A stretch of DNA of 64,000 nt, taken from Glandiceps talaboti. Its lineage: Eukaryota > Hemichordata > Enteropneusta > Spengelidae. The stretch is taken from positions 17,072,740-17,136,739 of the forward strand of contig NC_135561.1 of NCBI RefSeq assembly GCF_964340395.1, read 5' to 3'. This document shows, piece by piece, positions 1 to 9,299 of the stretch. The notes under the pieces are model-generated. The model did no database searches and was not told the DNA's origin. It saw nothing but the letters and a program-made list of their open reading frames with translations. Both the position numbers and the translations under genes were made by a program. Each line of letters opens with the position of its first letter. Position 1 is the stretch's first letter.

Positions 1-1003
1 CCCAAACAGTGATTAATTACTCTGTTTTGATATTGCAATAATGATGTTTGCTCTATCCCTTTCATTTCTGTTCCCATGGTATGATAATCCCATTATTCAT
101 ATGCATCGATGTTGCCCTTGAAGATTCAATTTTACAGGCAAATGCGTCTATTTTTATTCGATTAACATTTCATGACACCCAGTAAAAATAAGTACCCTTC
201 ATTAAATGAGAATGACAAACTATAACATGGATTGTTTCTCCCCCCCCCCCCCACCTCCAATCCCTCAGGTTGTGTGCCGACCATATGTGTTCAAATATAC
301 CTGTTATTCAGTTTTGCGATGAAATTATTTTTTTGTCCATTATTTGGCGCGAAATAGATGTCGTCAGATATCGTTTCACTACACGTATGAGGAATGAATG
401 TAGTACATTTACATCTAAAGTATGGTGAATTTGGCTAAATTTGAAAATGAAAGCATTTTACTCGGTAAACATTCGTTATGGATCGCGAAAGCTTTACATA
501 CAATTTCTCCTTTAAAATTGTTTCTCTTTCACTGCGGTTCGAGTCAATTGGCGGGCTTGGTCCCAAATGAGAAAGCGCCCCCACTAGACGACTTTGTAGT
601 GTTAGTTTCTACGGTCTAGGCAGAATTAGAATAGGTCTGGATGAAGAGGGTAAAATCGAGAAGCTTTTGGGTTGAATTGGTAGTAATAGATGTGTGTTTA
701 CATGGTAATACATCCGGGTAATTTTCTTCCGTATTCTAGATGGCTACATGGCAACTTATTTAGATGAATATATAATACGCTTACAAAGTTGCAATGAAGT
801 GATAAAGGACTGAAATTGGACGTACCAGACGTTGGTAGTACACGTGATTTAAAAAAAAGAAATATTTTTTTGTGTTTATACGACTTCATAAAAAGAACAT
901 GAACCTAAACTTATAATCGATCTACACAATCTCGTCGATAGAGGGCGTGATATATTGGGACAATCATGTCTACATACGGACATATCTGGTTATTTATTGT
1001 TCT

Positions 1004-1035
1004 TGGTTGGTTGGTTGGTTGGTTTGTTTGTTTGT

Positions 1036-1072
<37 letters not shown>
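1004..1072 (+). repeat. (TTGG)n-(TTTG)n-(TTG)n array
   Basis: Three related G/T motifs follow one another without interruption. The frame on the minus strand (polythreonine) is an artefact. Confidence 0.9.
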
Positions 1073-1304
1073 AATACATTCAATAAGTCTTAACATTTCA
1101 AGAACTTTCCTAGAATAAGAAACTTCTCAAAGGTGAGCAAACAGGATCAAAATGTATTTTTTTTTAAGTTCAATTTTAAGGGGGGGGGGAGAATTTCTGC
1201 AATTTGAATTTCGTCCTCAACTTAAGATTTTGTCCTTACCTTGCAAATGTTATTAAACGATGTATCAAGATCAGTGAGATTTATCACAAGGTTTCATGTT
1301 GAGA

Positions 1305-1504
1305 TAGACACAATAAAGATAACACATGGACATCCCTTACACAGTGTCTGCTCTGTAGACACAATAAAGATAACACATGGACATCCCTTACACAGTGTCT
1401 GCTATATGTTTTGTTAATTATAAAGAAAAACAAAATACAAACGCAACAAAATGCAGAGCAGACACTGTGTAAGGGGTGTTTGTACGTTATCTCCACTGTG
1501 TCTA
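1305..1504. mobile_element. Fold-back MITE with tandemly duplicated left arm
   Basis: The left arm (1305-1355, starting TAGACACAATAAAGATAACA) is repeated at once as 1356-1403. The right arm (1454-1504) is its diverged reverse complement. A 50-base AT-rich spacer separates the second left copy and the right arm. There is no coding capacity. The arms would fold into a long hairpin. Target-site duplications are not clear. Confidence 0.6.
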
Positions 1505-1507
1505 TCC

Positions 1508-1530
1508 TCAGACCATATTTAGTGGTCTGA
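1508..1530. repeat. Short hairpin module TCAGACCA...TGGTCTGA, copy 1
   Basis: This is an imperfect palindrome around atatttag. Similar modules occur at 28204-28228, 30833-30854 and 58991-59017, so it is a dispersed motif and not a unique hairpin. It sits directly beside a fold-back element here and beside another MITE at 30.8 kb. Confidence 0.4.
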
Positions 1531-1953
1531 TATCTTAACCTGAAACCTGTGGTTGACCACTAGCATTGTAATCTTGATGCGTGTTTTAGGCCTTTGGCAT
1601 TTGCAAGCTAAGATGAAATCTCGTGTAAACTAGTGACGTACGAACACACAGACGTTCATCACTATCTACTGTAAATCTATACTGAAAATGAACATACGTT
1701 GATGAAAATCTCTTCCATTTTTTGAAGCTTTGTGAAAGCAAACTAACCAAATAAATTATTCATATTATCAATACATCCGAAAACCCATATCAATACATCA
1801 CCCTCATCGCAATAAAGCAATCTCAGAATAATTAACACGGGAATTATACCCCGAAACTATCCGACCACAAATATGGGTATGTTTTAGCGATGTGGTAAAT
1901 TATTCAAAATCCGTGTTTACTTATCAATTTATACCGTCTACCGAGCACTTTGA

Positions 1954-2277
1954 TTGATACGTGCAATGGTCGCGCGCGCGCCCACTGCATGCAGTCAGCG
2001 AACAATGGTGAACGGGGAGTCGTTCTACATGAACCACCGCATCTCGTTCAACACGTGGCGGGCGACTGCCAGTGCATTTTCAAAATCTCATTCTACATTG
2101 ATACAATCTACCCGTGCTATGATAGATCCGGAGAAACAAATGAGGCGAATAACTAACAGATTTGGGATACGAGTGCCAAGCTTGGTTGCACGTGGATTTA
2201 AAGCTACTGAAAAAAATACATACATTGCACTCATTATTGAGCGCCAAAAAAGTTTTGCTTTTTCGTTTCAGGATTAG
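1954..2277 (+). CDS. GC-rich open stretch, 107-codon frame, doubtful
   Basis: This is a local GC-rich patch, including an alternating CG run near 1970-1982. Two plus-strand frames and part of the minus strand are open. The longer frame has an ATG (GCAATGG) at 1964 and reads on through FNTWRATASAF and MRRITNRFGIRVPSL to a stop at 2277. A good acceptor (tttcgtttcag) ends at 2271, after which another frame reads RPTTYILFDVIS to a stop at 2344. No family is recognised. GC-rich DNA has fewer stops, so open length alone is weak evidence. Confidence 0.12.
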   Translation: MIRAMVARAPTACSQRTMVNGESFYMNHRISFNTWRATASAFSKSHSTLIQSTRAMIDPEKQMRRITNRFGIRVPSLVARGFKATEKNTYIALIIERQKSFAFSFQD

Positions 2278-2517
2278 GCCCACTACTTACATTTTATTCG
2301 ATGTCATTTCAAGAGAGTACATTACTACTGTACAAATGAAATAAGGACGGTGATAAAATACTAGTAATAGTACAACAATTATGTTCCGTGATAGACAAAT
2401 GTCGACTTGGAAACGAACTTTGCCTGAACTTTTTTTTACTGTGAGTCTTTCTTTCTTTCATTCTTTCGCCTTATTTCTTTCTTTCCTTTCACCAGAACTT
2501 TTAGTCATGGTTAGCAA

Positions 2518-2560
2518 GTTTGTTTGTTTGTTTGTTTGTTTGTTTGTTTGTTTATTTGTT
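2518..2560 (+). repeat. (TTTG)n array
   Basis: About ten units of TTTG with one TTTA. Confidence 0.85.
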
Positions 2561-2599
2561 TTCAAATTGGTTCTGATAGATTTGTTATAGCGGGAGAAG

Positions 2600-4360
2600 T
2601 GTCATCAAGGAAACAACTTTGAGGCGAAACATAACATTATTTGCCCTTATGTGAAATCTGAATCAAATCAAAGCTTATTTTTTGCATATGAGCGTGTTCC
2701 GTGAATGCACCCCTTTCTTGTCGTTTGATTGACTCAATTACTTTGTTTAGCTTTCCGGTCCCCGTTTATCAAATGAAATTTTGCTTCAGGTATATTACAT
2801 CTTCAAAAAGAACGGCCATGGTTTGGTCACGTTTTACTACCAATATAAGACAAAGAGACAAGATGGTTACATCTTATGCCCTCTGTTCCCATTCCTATAT
2901 CCCGTTATTGTCATGAGTAAAAAAAACACACCATGCATCGGCTGTGTCACATGGCCGACAACGCCATTCACCACTATCGTTACCTCTGATTGACACGTCG
3001 ACAACTAAGACTATAAAAGCTAAATGTTGACATTTTGTTACGTAATGTACATCGATGATATCAGTTTTAATTTCAGCGAACACGTGTCGTTTTATGAAAG
3101 CTGTTTACAGTTTTTGTTCACATTGTTTATATTATTAATTCTGTTTAATAGCTAATAATATATGCACCATATGATGCTAATTATAAAATATTTGTAAAGA
3201 TATATATATAAGCTAGTATTTTACCTTCTATACTCCGCGGTTGGTTCATTAAACATGACATGTAGAGATCGTTTTTTTTATAGAATATTCCTACCAATGT
3301 CACTTACATGTCTTTGAGGTTTTTTTAAATTTTAGAACAAGAGAGAAACATGGAAACACCACCAGGTACAAATAACAGTTCGATTTCCGATTCGGGAAAG
3401 TATATACATATGTTGTTGTTTTTTTCAGTAATCGAAAAAAGAATTCAACGAAAAATGCATTTATTCGTGTCTAAGGGGATTTTTTTAAAGAGCGACATTA
3501 TTCGATAAATATAATTCTACATAATCAGCATGGCTACGATTTTAAAGTGGATCGCTTCAGCAGAGTTCGCCATCGTCTATTCAAGTACCAGATTTTATCC
3601 TCCTACGTTAGAATTTTTTTCCTACTACGTACATTTTTGGGCACAACTCGGTACAATTTTCGACTGACGGGAAATAACTGATTTTATGATTTAAAAAATG
3701 ATCACAGTTACTGCACTTGTAGAAATAATACCCAAAATAAATCTGGTTCTAGAAAAAGCGGGGGAAGGTGTTACATGAAAAGCAAATGCCGTGTAGGAAT
3801 ACTGTGTTACGTCATCGCAAATAAGAGTTTATTGTGGGGAGGAGAAAGTGTAAGGAGAGGAAGAATCTACAGAACATTCATCTTCTTTGGCGCTTTTTTT
3901 GTGGCCAATATTTGATAAGATTGTTGGTGTCTAACGTCCAAGTTTTACATTTGATAGTTCTCGCTAATTACAGTAACTTTTACGAGGAAAGTGTTCGCAC
4001 AGTTGTACATCTGAATTCTGCTGTGGAGAATAAAATTCGAAATTTAAATTTAAATTAATGTTAAAATGTACATATTAAGATTATTATCATCTGTGATATG
4101 TATAACACATTTTAAAAAAAAGGTCAGGGGAACGAAAATGACCCCTTTTTATATTTTGAATTTACCAGTAACGTTGGGCATTACACTGACTTTAAGTTGT
4201 GTGCGATTAGCCAGAAGCGAATACAAGATTCATTTTACAGTTGCTCTCATAAGAGGTTCAACAATGAACTGGTTTAAACCGGTGGGTTTTTCAAATCGGC
4301 AAATGCAGACAGTCATCGGCTGTAGAATGGCGGGAGAAATTATTTAGCCTTCGTTTTTGT
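2600..4360. other. Non-coding stretch, nothing supported
   Basis: AT-rich sequence with scattered short frames, no splice-bounded open frame I trust, and no repeats beyond short T runs. Confidence 0.5.
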
Positions 4361-4370
4361 ACCTGTACAA

Positions 4371-4535
4371 TAATAATGATGATAATAATATAATATGTTG
4401 GTTTTTACGGTGTTTATAGCGCTTTCCCACGCTGGGCTCAAAGCGCTTTACAATTATTACCTCTGGCACGAATATACAGCGGCACAACGGCCATTTTACT
4501 TCCTCAACTCCCCGTGGAGTATACAAGCCATACAA
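4371..4535 (-). repeat. SINE-like dispersed repeat fragment
   Basis: An AT-rich simple tail (aataataatgatgataata) is followed by tttatagcgctttccc, then caaagcgctttacaa. GC-richer unique sequence runs to about 4535. The alternating AGCGCTTT blocks next to a simple-sequence tail are typical of a widespread class of invertebrate short interspersed repeats, with the tail marking the 3' end. A related layout occurs at 57.8 kb. The 112-codon frame across it is not considered a gene. Confidence 0.4.
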
Positions 4536-5678
4536 ACAAATCTTTCGAAATTGGTTTCCACACCTCCTAACGTTATATTTTCTTTGTTCGTATTATTTTC
4601 ATGTGTGGGGGTTATTATCCAGGATCCAAGAATATATAAACTATTTTGTTTTTTAAACTTCGAACGAGTTTGGATTAGAAATGACAGTTTATCCGTTTCC
4701 GAACATAAATATAAAATTTTGAATAACAAATAAATGTCAATTTGTAATTCTTTCCTTCATTTTGATTAGAATGGTATATTTATCAGTTCTCTAGATGATA
4801 CAACAGCTGGCGAACATTACAATTAGCTCATGCATATTCCTTCTTTGTTTTTTAAATCCATCGGGTCAGAATATATTATTACTTTCTTTGAGGTAACAGC
4901 GGTTGTTTGTGTGTGTGTGTGTGTGTGTTTTGTTTTTGTTAAAACTAAAATGGTGTCGGGTTGATAGCGTAATGAGAATGTGCCATCCTGACTGACAGAT
5001 TAATTATTCTGTAATGCTAAAGTGGCCAAACTAGGTATCTAGATTTGGATTTTAAAAAAAAAATTGAATAATTTACTATGTTTTAATGAAAATACCGTGA
5101 AACTGCATAGCCCAAATTCATGTTTGTAACTCTATAAATTGAGGGGGGGGATTTGCAATAACCAGTGAAACGTTTACAAGTACAGAAAGTGGTTTTTAAA
5201 CATCGTTTTTTTACGATTCTTTTCATTTTTTGGCACTTTGATTGAATTACATACACGAACATGGTCTAGTATAAAATACATAGTAAATTTATTTCAATAT
5301 TAGAAATCTAAAATAAATACCCTTTAAGTCTCATTCAGATATGTCGACTTTCAAACATCTCTGTCTGTTATTCACTTCTTAAAGACATAGTTAACGGATA
5401 TAATCATGTTTTAATTGTAAAAAGGCGTTCTTTTTTATTTCTTAATTTTATAATTTGTTGTATTTCATTTTTTTTGAAAGGTGGTTGTCACGCTCTGATT
5501 TTACGTCAGCAGTCAAATTTTCTATTTTCAATGCATGTTTTAGTTATTCCTGGAGACGGTCCTATTAGCCCTGAGATATCGCTTGTGGTATAGACACGAT
5601 GTTAATAAATTTGAATAACACTATACAGAATCCAGAACCAATTCAAAGATCGAGATTTTTTTTACATGGAGCTAACTT

Positions 5679-5721
5679 GTGTGTGTGTGTGTATGTGTGT
5701 ATGTGTGTGTGTGTGTGTGTA

Positions 5722-5752
<31 letters not shown>
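5679..5752 (+). repeat. (GT)n array with GTAT interruptions
   Basis: A GT dinucleotide run broken by several tatg units. A shorter GT run lies at 4909-4927. Confidence 0.9.
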
Positions 5753-5756
<4 letters not shown>

Positions 5757-6021
5757 GGTGTGTAATATCCTGTTTTTCACCTTAAAATATCAATCATGGA
5801 TCATGTCAATTAAATTTAGCACTGTGATACCCTTCTTGGTTCTTGAAAGGGAAATTCATATATGTGTATATTCGATCTCTAATTGAGACGTTTATTTTAG
5901 TTGTATCGGATACAACATAGCACGTGTCGACCTATCTTTAGACATCCTCTCGCGTATGTATGTGAATCGTAACGTGTACAACGCTATGATGTCAAATATA
6001 TCTACTAAAAACATATCGAAA

Positions 6022-6342
6022 ATGGCGGGAGTATACACGAAAAGGTTCAATCGTCGCGTGGGTGTCTGCATATTTGACCCTCTCCCGCCGCCAGACAAAC
6101 AACGCAGTAATTTGTCAATTTTGTCAGTAGTTTTATTGTCGTGTATTTCATTAGTACACGTCTTGTGTTATTTTCATTTCGATATTTCTGTCTTCATTTT
6201 GGTTTCTATGCTTTCAACACAATTAACTGGTCTTTGCAGCTCATATACCAATGACACTAGTTTAAGGCGAGCTATGTATTTATTTGGTCGCATTAATGGG
6301 CCGTTCGTCGCTCGAGGTTCTCATCTGCTTCAGTGTGTGTAA
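6022..6342 (+). CDS. Hypothetical ORF, 106 residues, uncertain
   Basis: The frame is open from 5956. An ATG at 6022 in a good context (gaaaATGGCGGG, which also resembles a YY1 site) gives 106 codons. The start is basic and proline-rich (MAGVYTKRFNRRV, then DPLPPPD). A hydrophobic centre follows that could form one or two membrane segments (about residues 31-63), and the tail is basic. It is one of the two longest frames in the window not made of microsatellite. No conserved domain is recognised and there are no clear splice sites. It may be the first exon of an unknown gene or a chance frame. Confidence 0.2.
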   Translation: MAGVYTKRFNRRVGVCIFDPLPPPDKQRSNLSILSVVLLSCISLVHVLCYFHFDISVFILVSMLSTQLTGLCSSYTNDTSLRRAMYLFGRINGPFVARGSHLLQCV

Positions 6343-6494
6343 TGAACACCGGCGGCTGAAATATTTGTCTCTGTGTTGATCGAAATTACCAGTGTTTGTT
6401 GTGACTTTCACTTGCGAGTAAGCTTGAATCGCTGGCAAACATAGTTTACTTTTTACAATTGAATACGATTTGTTGATGAGAGTTTACTTAGTCG

Positions 6495-6507
6495 GTTGCT
6501 AAGTAAC
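6495..6507 (+). promoter_or_regulatory. RFX X-box-like motif (GTTGCTAAGTAAC)
   Basis: The 13 bases fit the X-box pattern RYYNYY-N-RRNRAC bound by RFX transcription factors, which control ciliary genes in animals. The right half is imperfect (AGTAAC rather than GGCAAC). It lies about 100 bases before a small ORF that begins at 6613. Whether it is used is unknown. Confidence 0.25.
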
Positions 6508-6612
6508 TTCGGTTGTTCCTCAGCCCGCTGTATCTTTCCGTCTCATTTTCTTCTATTGTTGAAATTTACATGAGAAAGACGACACATTAGTGGTTTATGC
6601 AAGAAATTGACA

Positions 6613-6699
6613 ATGCCTTTGAGAAAGAGATGTACATTTCACTTGGCTTTGCTCCTCTCAGTGTCGGTAGTCGTGCTGGGACATGTTATTTGGTCTTAA
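6613..6699 (+). CDS. Small ORF, 28 residues, signal-anchor-like
   Basis: An ATG in the context gacaATGC opens a 28-codon frame. It has a basic start (MPLRKR) followed by a continuous hydrophobic stretch rich in Leu and Val (residues 8-27). This is the charge pattern of a type II signal anchor or a signal peptide. The frame stops at 6697 with no convincing splice donor before it; the best are weak GTAGTC and GTTATT. An X-box-like motif lies 106 bases upstream. It could be a single-pass micropeptide, the broken first exon of a secreted or Golgi protein, or chance. No homologue is recognised. Confidence 0.2.
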   Translation: MPLRKRCTFHLALLLSVSVVVLGHVIWS

Positions 6700-7790
6700 C
6701 GATGTTTCGTCAAACCTCTCCAATTAGAAACCTGTGACGTATGAAGCGACACCTGCATATTGTTACGATGACTTGGCGCGGTTAGCTTTCACTTCGACAG
6801 ACTCAACGTACACCCGTTCCGCACGTTTCATTCACTGCGTTCCCCCACCGTCGCCATTCAAACCCGAAACTCTCACACGTTTCACACCATCACCAAAGCC
6901 TACTGAATTTCTCATTAAGAAAAATCTGCCTTAATTTACATAACTAAAATGAGGTTGTTGTTTTTTTTAACTCAGTCGAATGTTTCGGTCATAAACGCAG
7001 TTTTAGAGAGTCCCCAACCGGTGGAAAATTGGACACCTATACTCCACAACAGGTGTTGTATTTCAAAAGCCAACCGTAGCTCGTGCTTGTGGGCCAATGT
7101 GCTTTTGTCATATATGCCACAAGGTTGGAAGGTCAATCCATTCTGAATTAGGCTCGTCTCTCAACGCTAACTCGAACTAATAGAAAGTGATCGAGTATCG
7201 TCTACTGGCAGGCGTCCCAATACTTTTGTGTTGGTTGTGACGCTATGTGATCTTACATTACATACCCATAGAAGACTTAAACTTATATCCGACAGTCCTA
7301 ATTCCTCACAAGCAATACATTACTTCAAAACTGGCTCCAGGATCTGAAAGCAGAGCTCACGCGACTTTGGTCATGCGGAACTTGCTATACTTTTGTCTGT
7401 CACGACAGCATGCTAATAATTTGTGAGGGTTGGTCATTTTTTTTTCATATTATTGTCGCAACCAGAATGGTTTTGGCGCCATCGGCTTTTAAAACGAAGG
7501 AGAGGCACAGAGTGACACGGAGTCACGGGACGTGGTCATGACTGTAGCGATAGAAACGTTAACAGTCCAGCTCTGCACGTAAACTAAGTATGTGCCACGA
7601 AACATTAATACCGAAATAAATGGAAATGTAAATATAACCACAATCAAGTTTAGGTTTAGTTTATTTTGGAGAGTAATCGTGTGTTTCTGTGTTTTCCAAT
7701 TAGGGCTGTCATGGATGTATATTGTCGAACAAGGAAGAAAGCGTTAGTCGTTCAAATGTTCAAATGAGTTATTAGTTCCTATGCTTTCAG

Positions 7791-7873
<83 letters not shown>
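7791..7873. repeat. (TA)n array
   Basis: About 40 uninterrupted TA units, self-complementary and liable to form cruciforms. It lies about 400 bases left of the SNAG splice donor, so it may sit in the first intron. Confidence 0.95.
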
Positions 7874-7879
<6 letters not shown>

Positions 7880-8245
7880 CCTGAATTTTATCGGCCGCGA
7901 TTCCGGAGTCATAGACTAGTGCCGTACGCGATCACGATGTCTATTGACACAAAGCCATCGAACTTTCAACATTTCACAATTCAACTTGACCATGACGTAA
8001 CAGAACAAACTCATTTGTAATCTGTGTGGACATATCGTTGTGACGTCTTGTAAATATATGTATGTTCATGTTTCCCCGCTAGACATGTCACTATTTAGGC
8101 CATGATGACGTGACAATTTTCAAAACAGTGTAAGTACCTTGGCCCAGTTTGGCCCAGTACGTGCGTTTTATTCTCGCCCGGTTCATATGTCTGATCGTCA
8201 GACTCCCGAGCACCTTGTGCTAAAACCTATACCCGTGACGAGTAG

Positions 8246-8254
8246 TATATAAGG
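8246..8254 (+). promoter_or_regulatory. TATA-box-like element on the strand opposite the SNAG exon
   Basis: TATATAAGG followed by a GC-rich cggct is a near-consensus TATA box on the plus strand. A start would fall about 30 bases downstream, near 8277, just before the SNAG splice donor and antisense to it. The downstream plus-strand reading frame (70 codons) is just the complement of the SNAG exon and is probably not coding. It could drive an antisense transcript or be chance in AT-rich DNA. Confidence 0.2.
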
Positions 8255-8289
8255 CGGCTATATGTCATTTACAACGCTGTTGTTCTTAC

Positions 8290-8362
8290 CTTGTTTGGCT
8301 AGCTCTTCTATTATAGATTCCACTCGTTGCTTTTTCTTCTTGACGAGGAAGGCGCGAGGCAT
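8290..8362 (-). CDS. First coding exon of a SNAG-domain (zinc-finger repressor type) gene, partial
   Basis: Seen: on the minus strand an ATG opens 24 codons plus one base. They read MPRAFLVKK, then KKQ, then RVESIIEELAKQ. The exon ends CAAG at a consensus donor (gtaaga), a phase-1 intron. The start is supported by an in-frame TGA 27 codons upstream (8444-8446) with no ATG between. Known: MPR(S/A)FLVKK is the SNAG motif, which must be N-terminal. It recruits the LSD1/CoREST histone demethylase complex and is found in Snail, Slug, Scratch, Gfi1, Insm and Ovo-like C2H2 zinc-finger repressors in the nucleus. The MPRAF variant is seen in vertebrate OVOL1. The KKKKQR run could be a nuclear localisation signal, and residues 13-24 look helical. 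Inference: the zinc-finger exons lie further left, probably outside the window, since I see none on the minus strand below 8290. The Snail-type KPNYSEL continuation is absent, so I do not name the family member. Confidence 0.85.
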
Positions 8363-8700
8363 GTTTGAATCCAACAGGTGGTTCGTTTTGTGTCGATTAA
8401 AGGCAATGCTCTCCAACTCTCCCCTTCGATCCTTCTCACTCGTTCAGCTTAGGTTCTGGAACAACGACAGCTAGTATAGTCGTCACTCTCGGCGAAAGCA
8501 GGGTTTAATTACAGGTCCGTAGCAGAGTCCCCGTGGGTGAACACTAAGTCCTGGTAAGATTGAAAAGGAATAAGGGGACAACAGTCACAATACAGTTTTA
8601 CCACATGACGCAACACTATTAAGAATTTATGATGTTGGACTTGGGGGAAACGATGAGAATACACTACGTGTAGCTCGGCTGACTTGTCAAAAAAATGAAA
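8363..8700 (-). promoter_or_regulatory. Presumed 5' UTR and proximal upstream region of the SNAG gene, with a CAGGTG E-box
   Basis: This is the minus-strand sequence immediately upstream of the SNAG start codon. It has an in-frame stop at 8444-8446, as expected for a 5' UTR. CAGGTG at 8375-8380 reads CACCTG on the minus strand and lies 13-18 bases before the ATG. It is the E-box core bound by Snail/Scratch-type zinc fingers and by many bHLH factors. No TATA box in the right orientation is obvious. The extent is a guess and no transcription start can be assigned from sequence. Confidence 0.3.
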
Positions 8701-9299
8701 CACTTCCCCGTACTTTTCTTACATACTCTCCGCGGTTCATTTCACACACGCATAAAATTACCATACATCTTATTGTGCGGCGTAAAACAACAACCGAAAA
8801 CCTGTCCAAGAATGCTGCACTTGTTATGCAGAGTAGGGTAAAAGTAACACAGGGAACGGCCGCTCGGGTCGATTTTCCCTCGTGCCTTATATTCCTTGTG
8901 TGACGTACCCAAACCGATCTTCTGTCATCCTGTATTTAAAAAACTCACAATATTTCTACACCTACCTACAAGCACCGTAGAAACTAAAAGTTGAAAAACG
9001 AAAGAAGCGACCAGCTAATAACTTAGTTATCCGCGTTAGACTGGCTTCTCACTGAACTCCTCCAGGCCAGAGACTTTGGTGAAATGAACCGGCAGTTTTG
9101 GCCGCGCCTCCCAGTGACGGTGTCTTCGCTTTTCTTTTTTCTTAACTGTCATTCACACCATATGCATATGTTACGTATCCCTACCCCTCGACTTCTTTTT
9201 CATCGCTTAAACGAAATACCGATCGAATTAGCCAAATGTTTGAGAAGGACGCTCTCATTAAACTCGTGGGGGTGTTGGGTTTAACTTACTGAGGGACGC

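Noticed and set aside
520-570. tRNA B-box-like ggttcgagtca
   Set aside because: No matching A box or cloverleaf pairing at the right distance.
1-8289. Zinc-finger exons for the SNAG gene
   Set aside because: I looked on the minus strand for Cys-x2-Cys ... His-x3-His and linker-like codons and found none. The exons are presumed to lie beyond the left edge.
8262-8474. 70-codon plus-strand frame over the SNAG exon
   Set aside because: It is the complement of the recognised minus-strand exon, with no supporting signal of its own beyond the TATA box.
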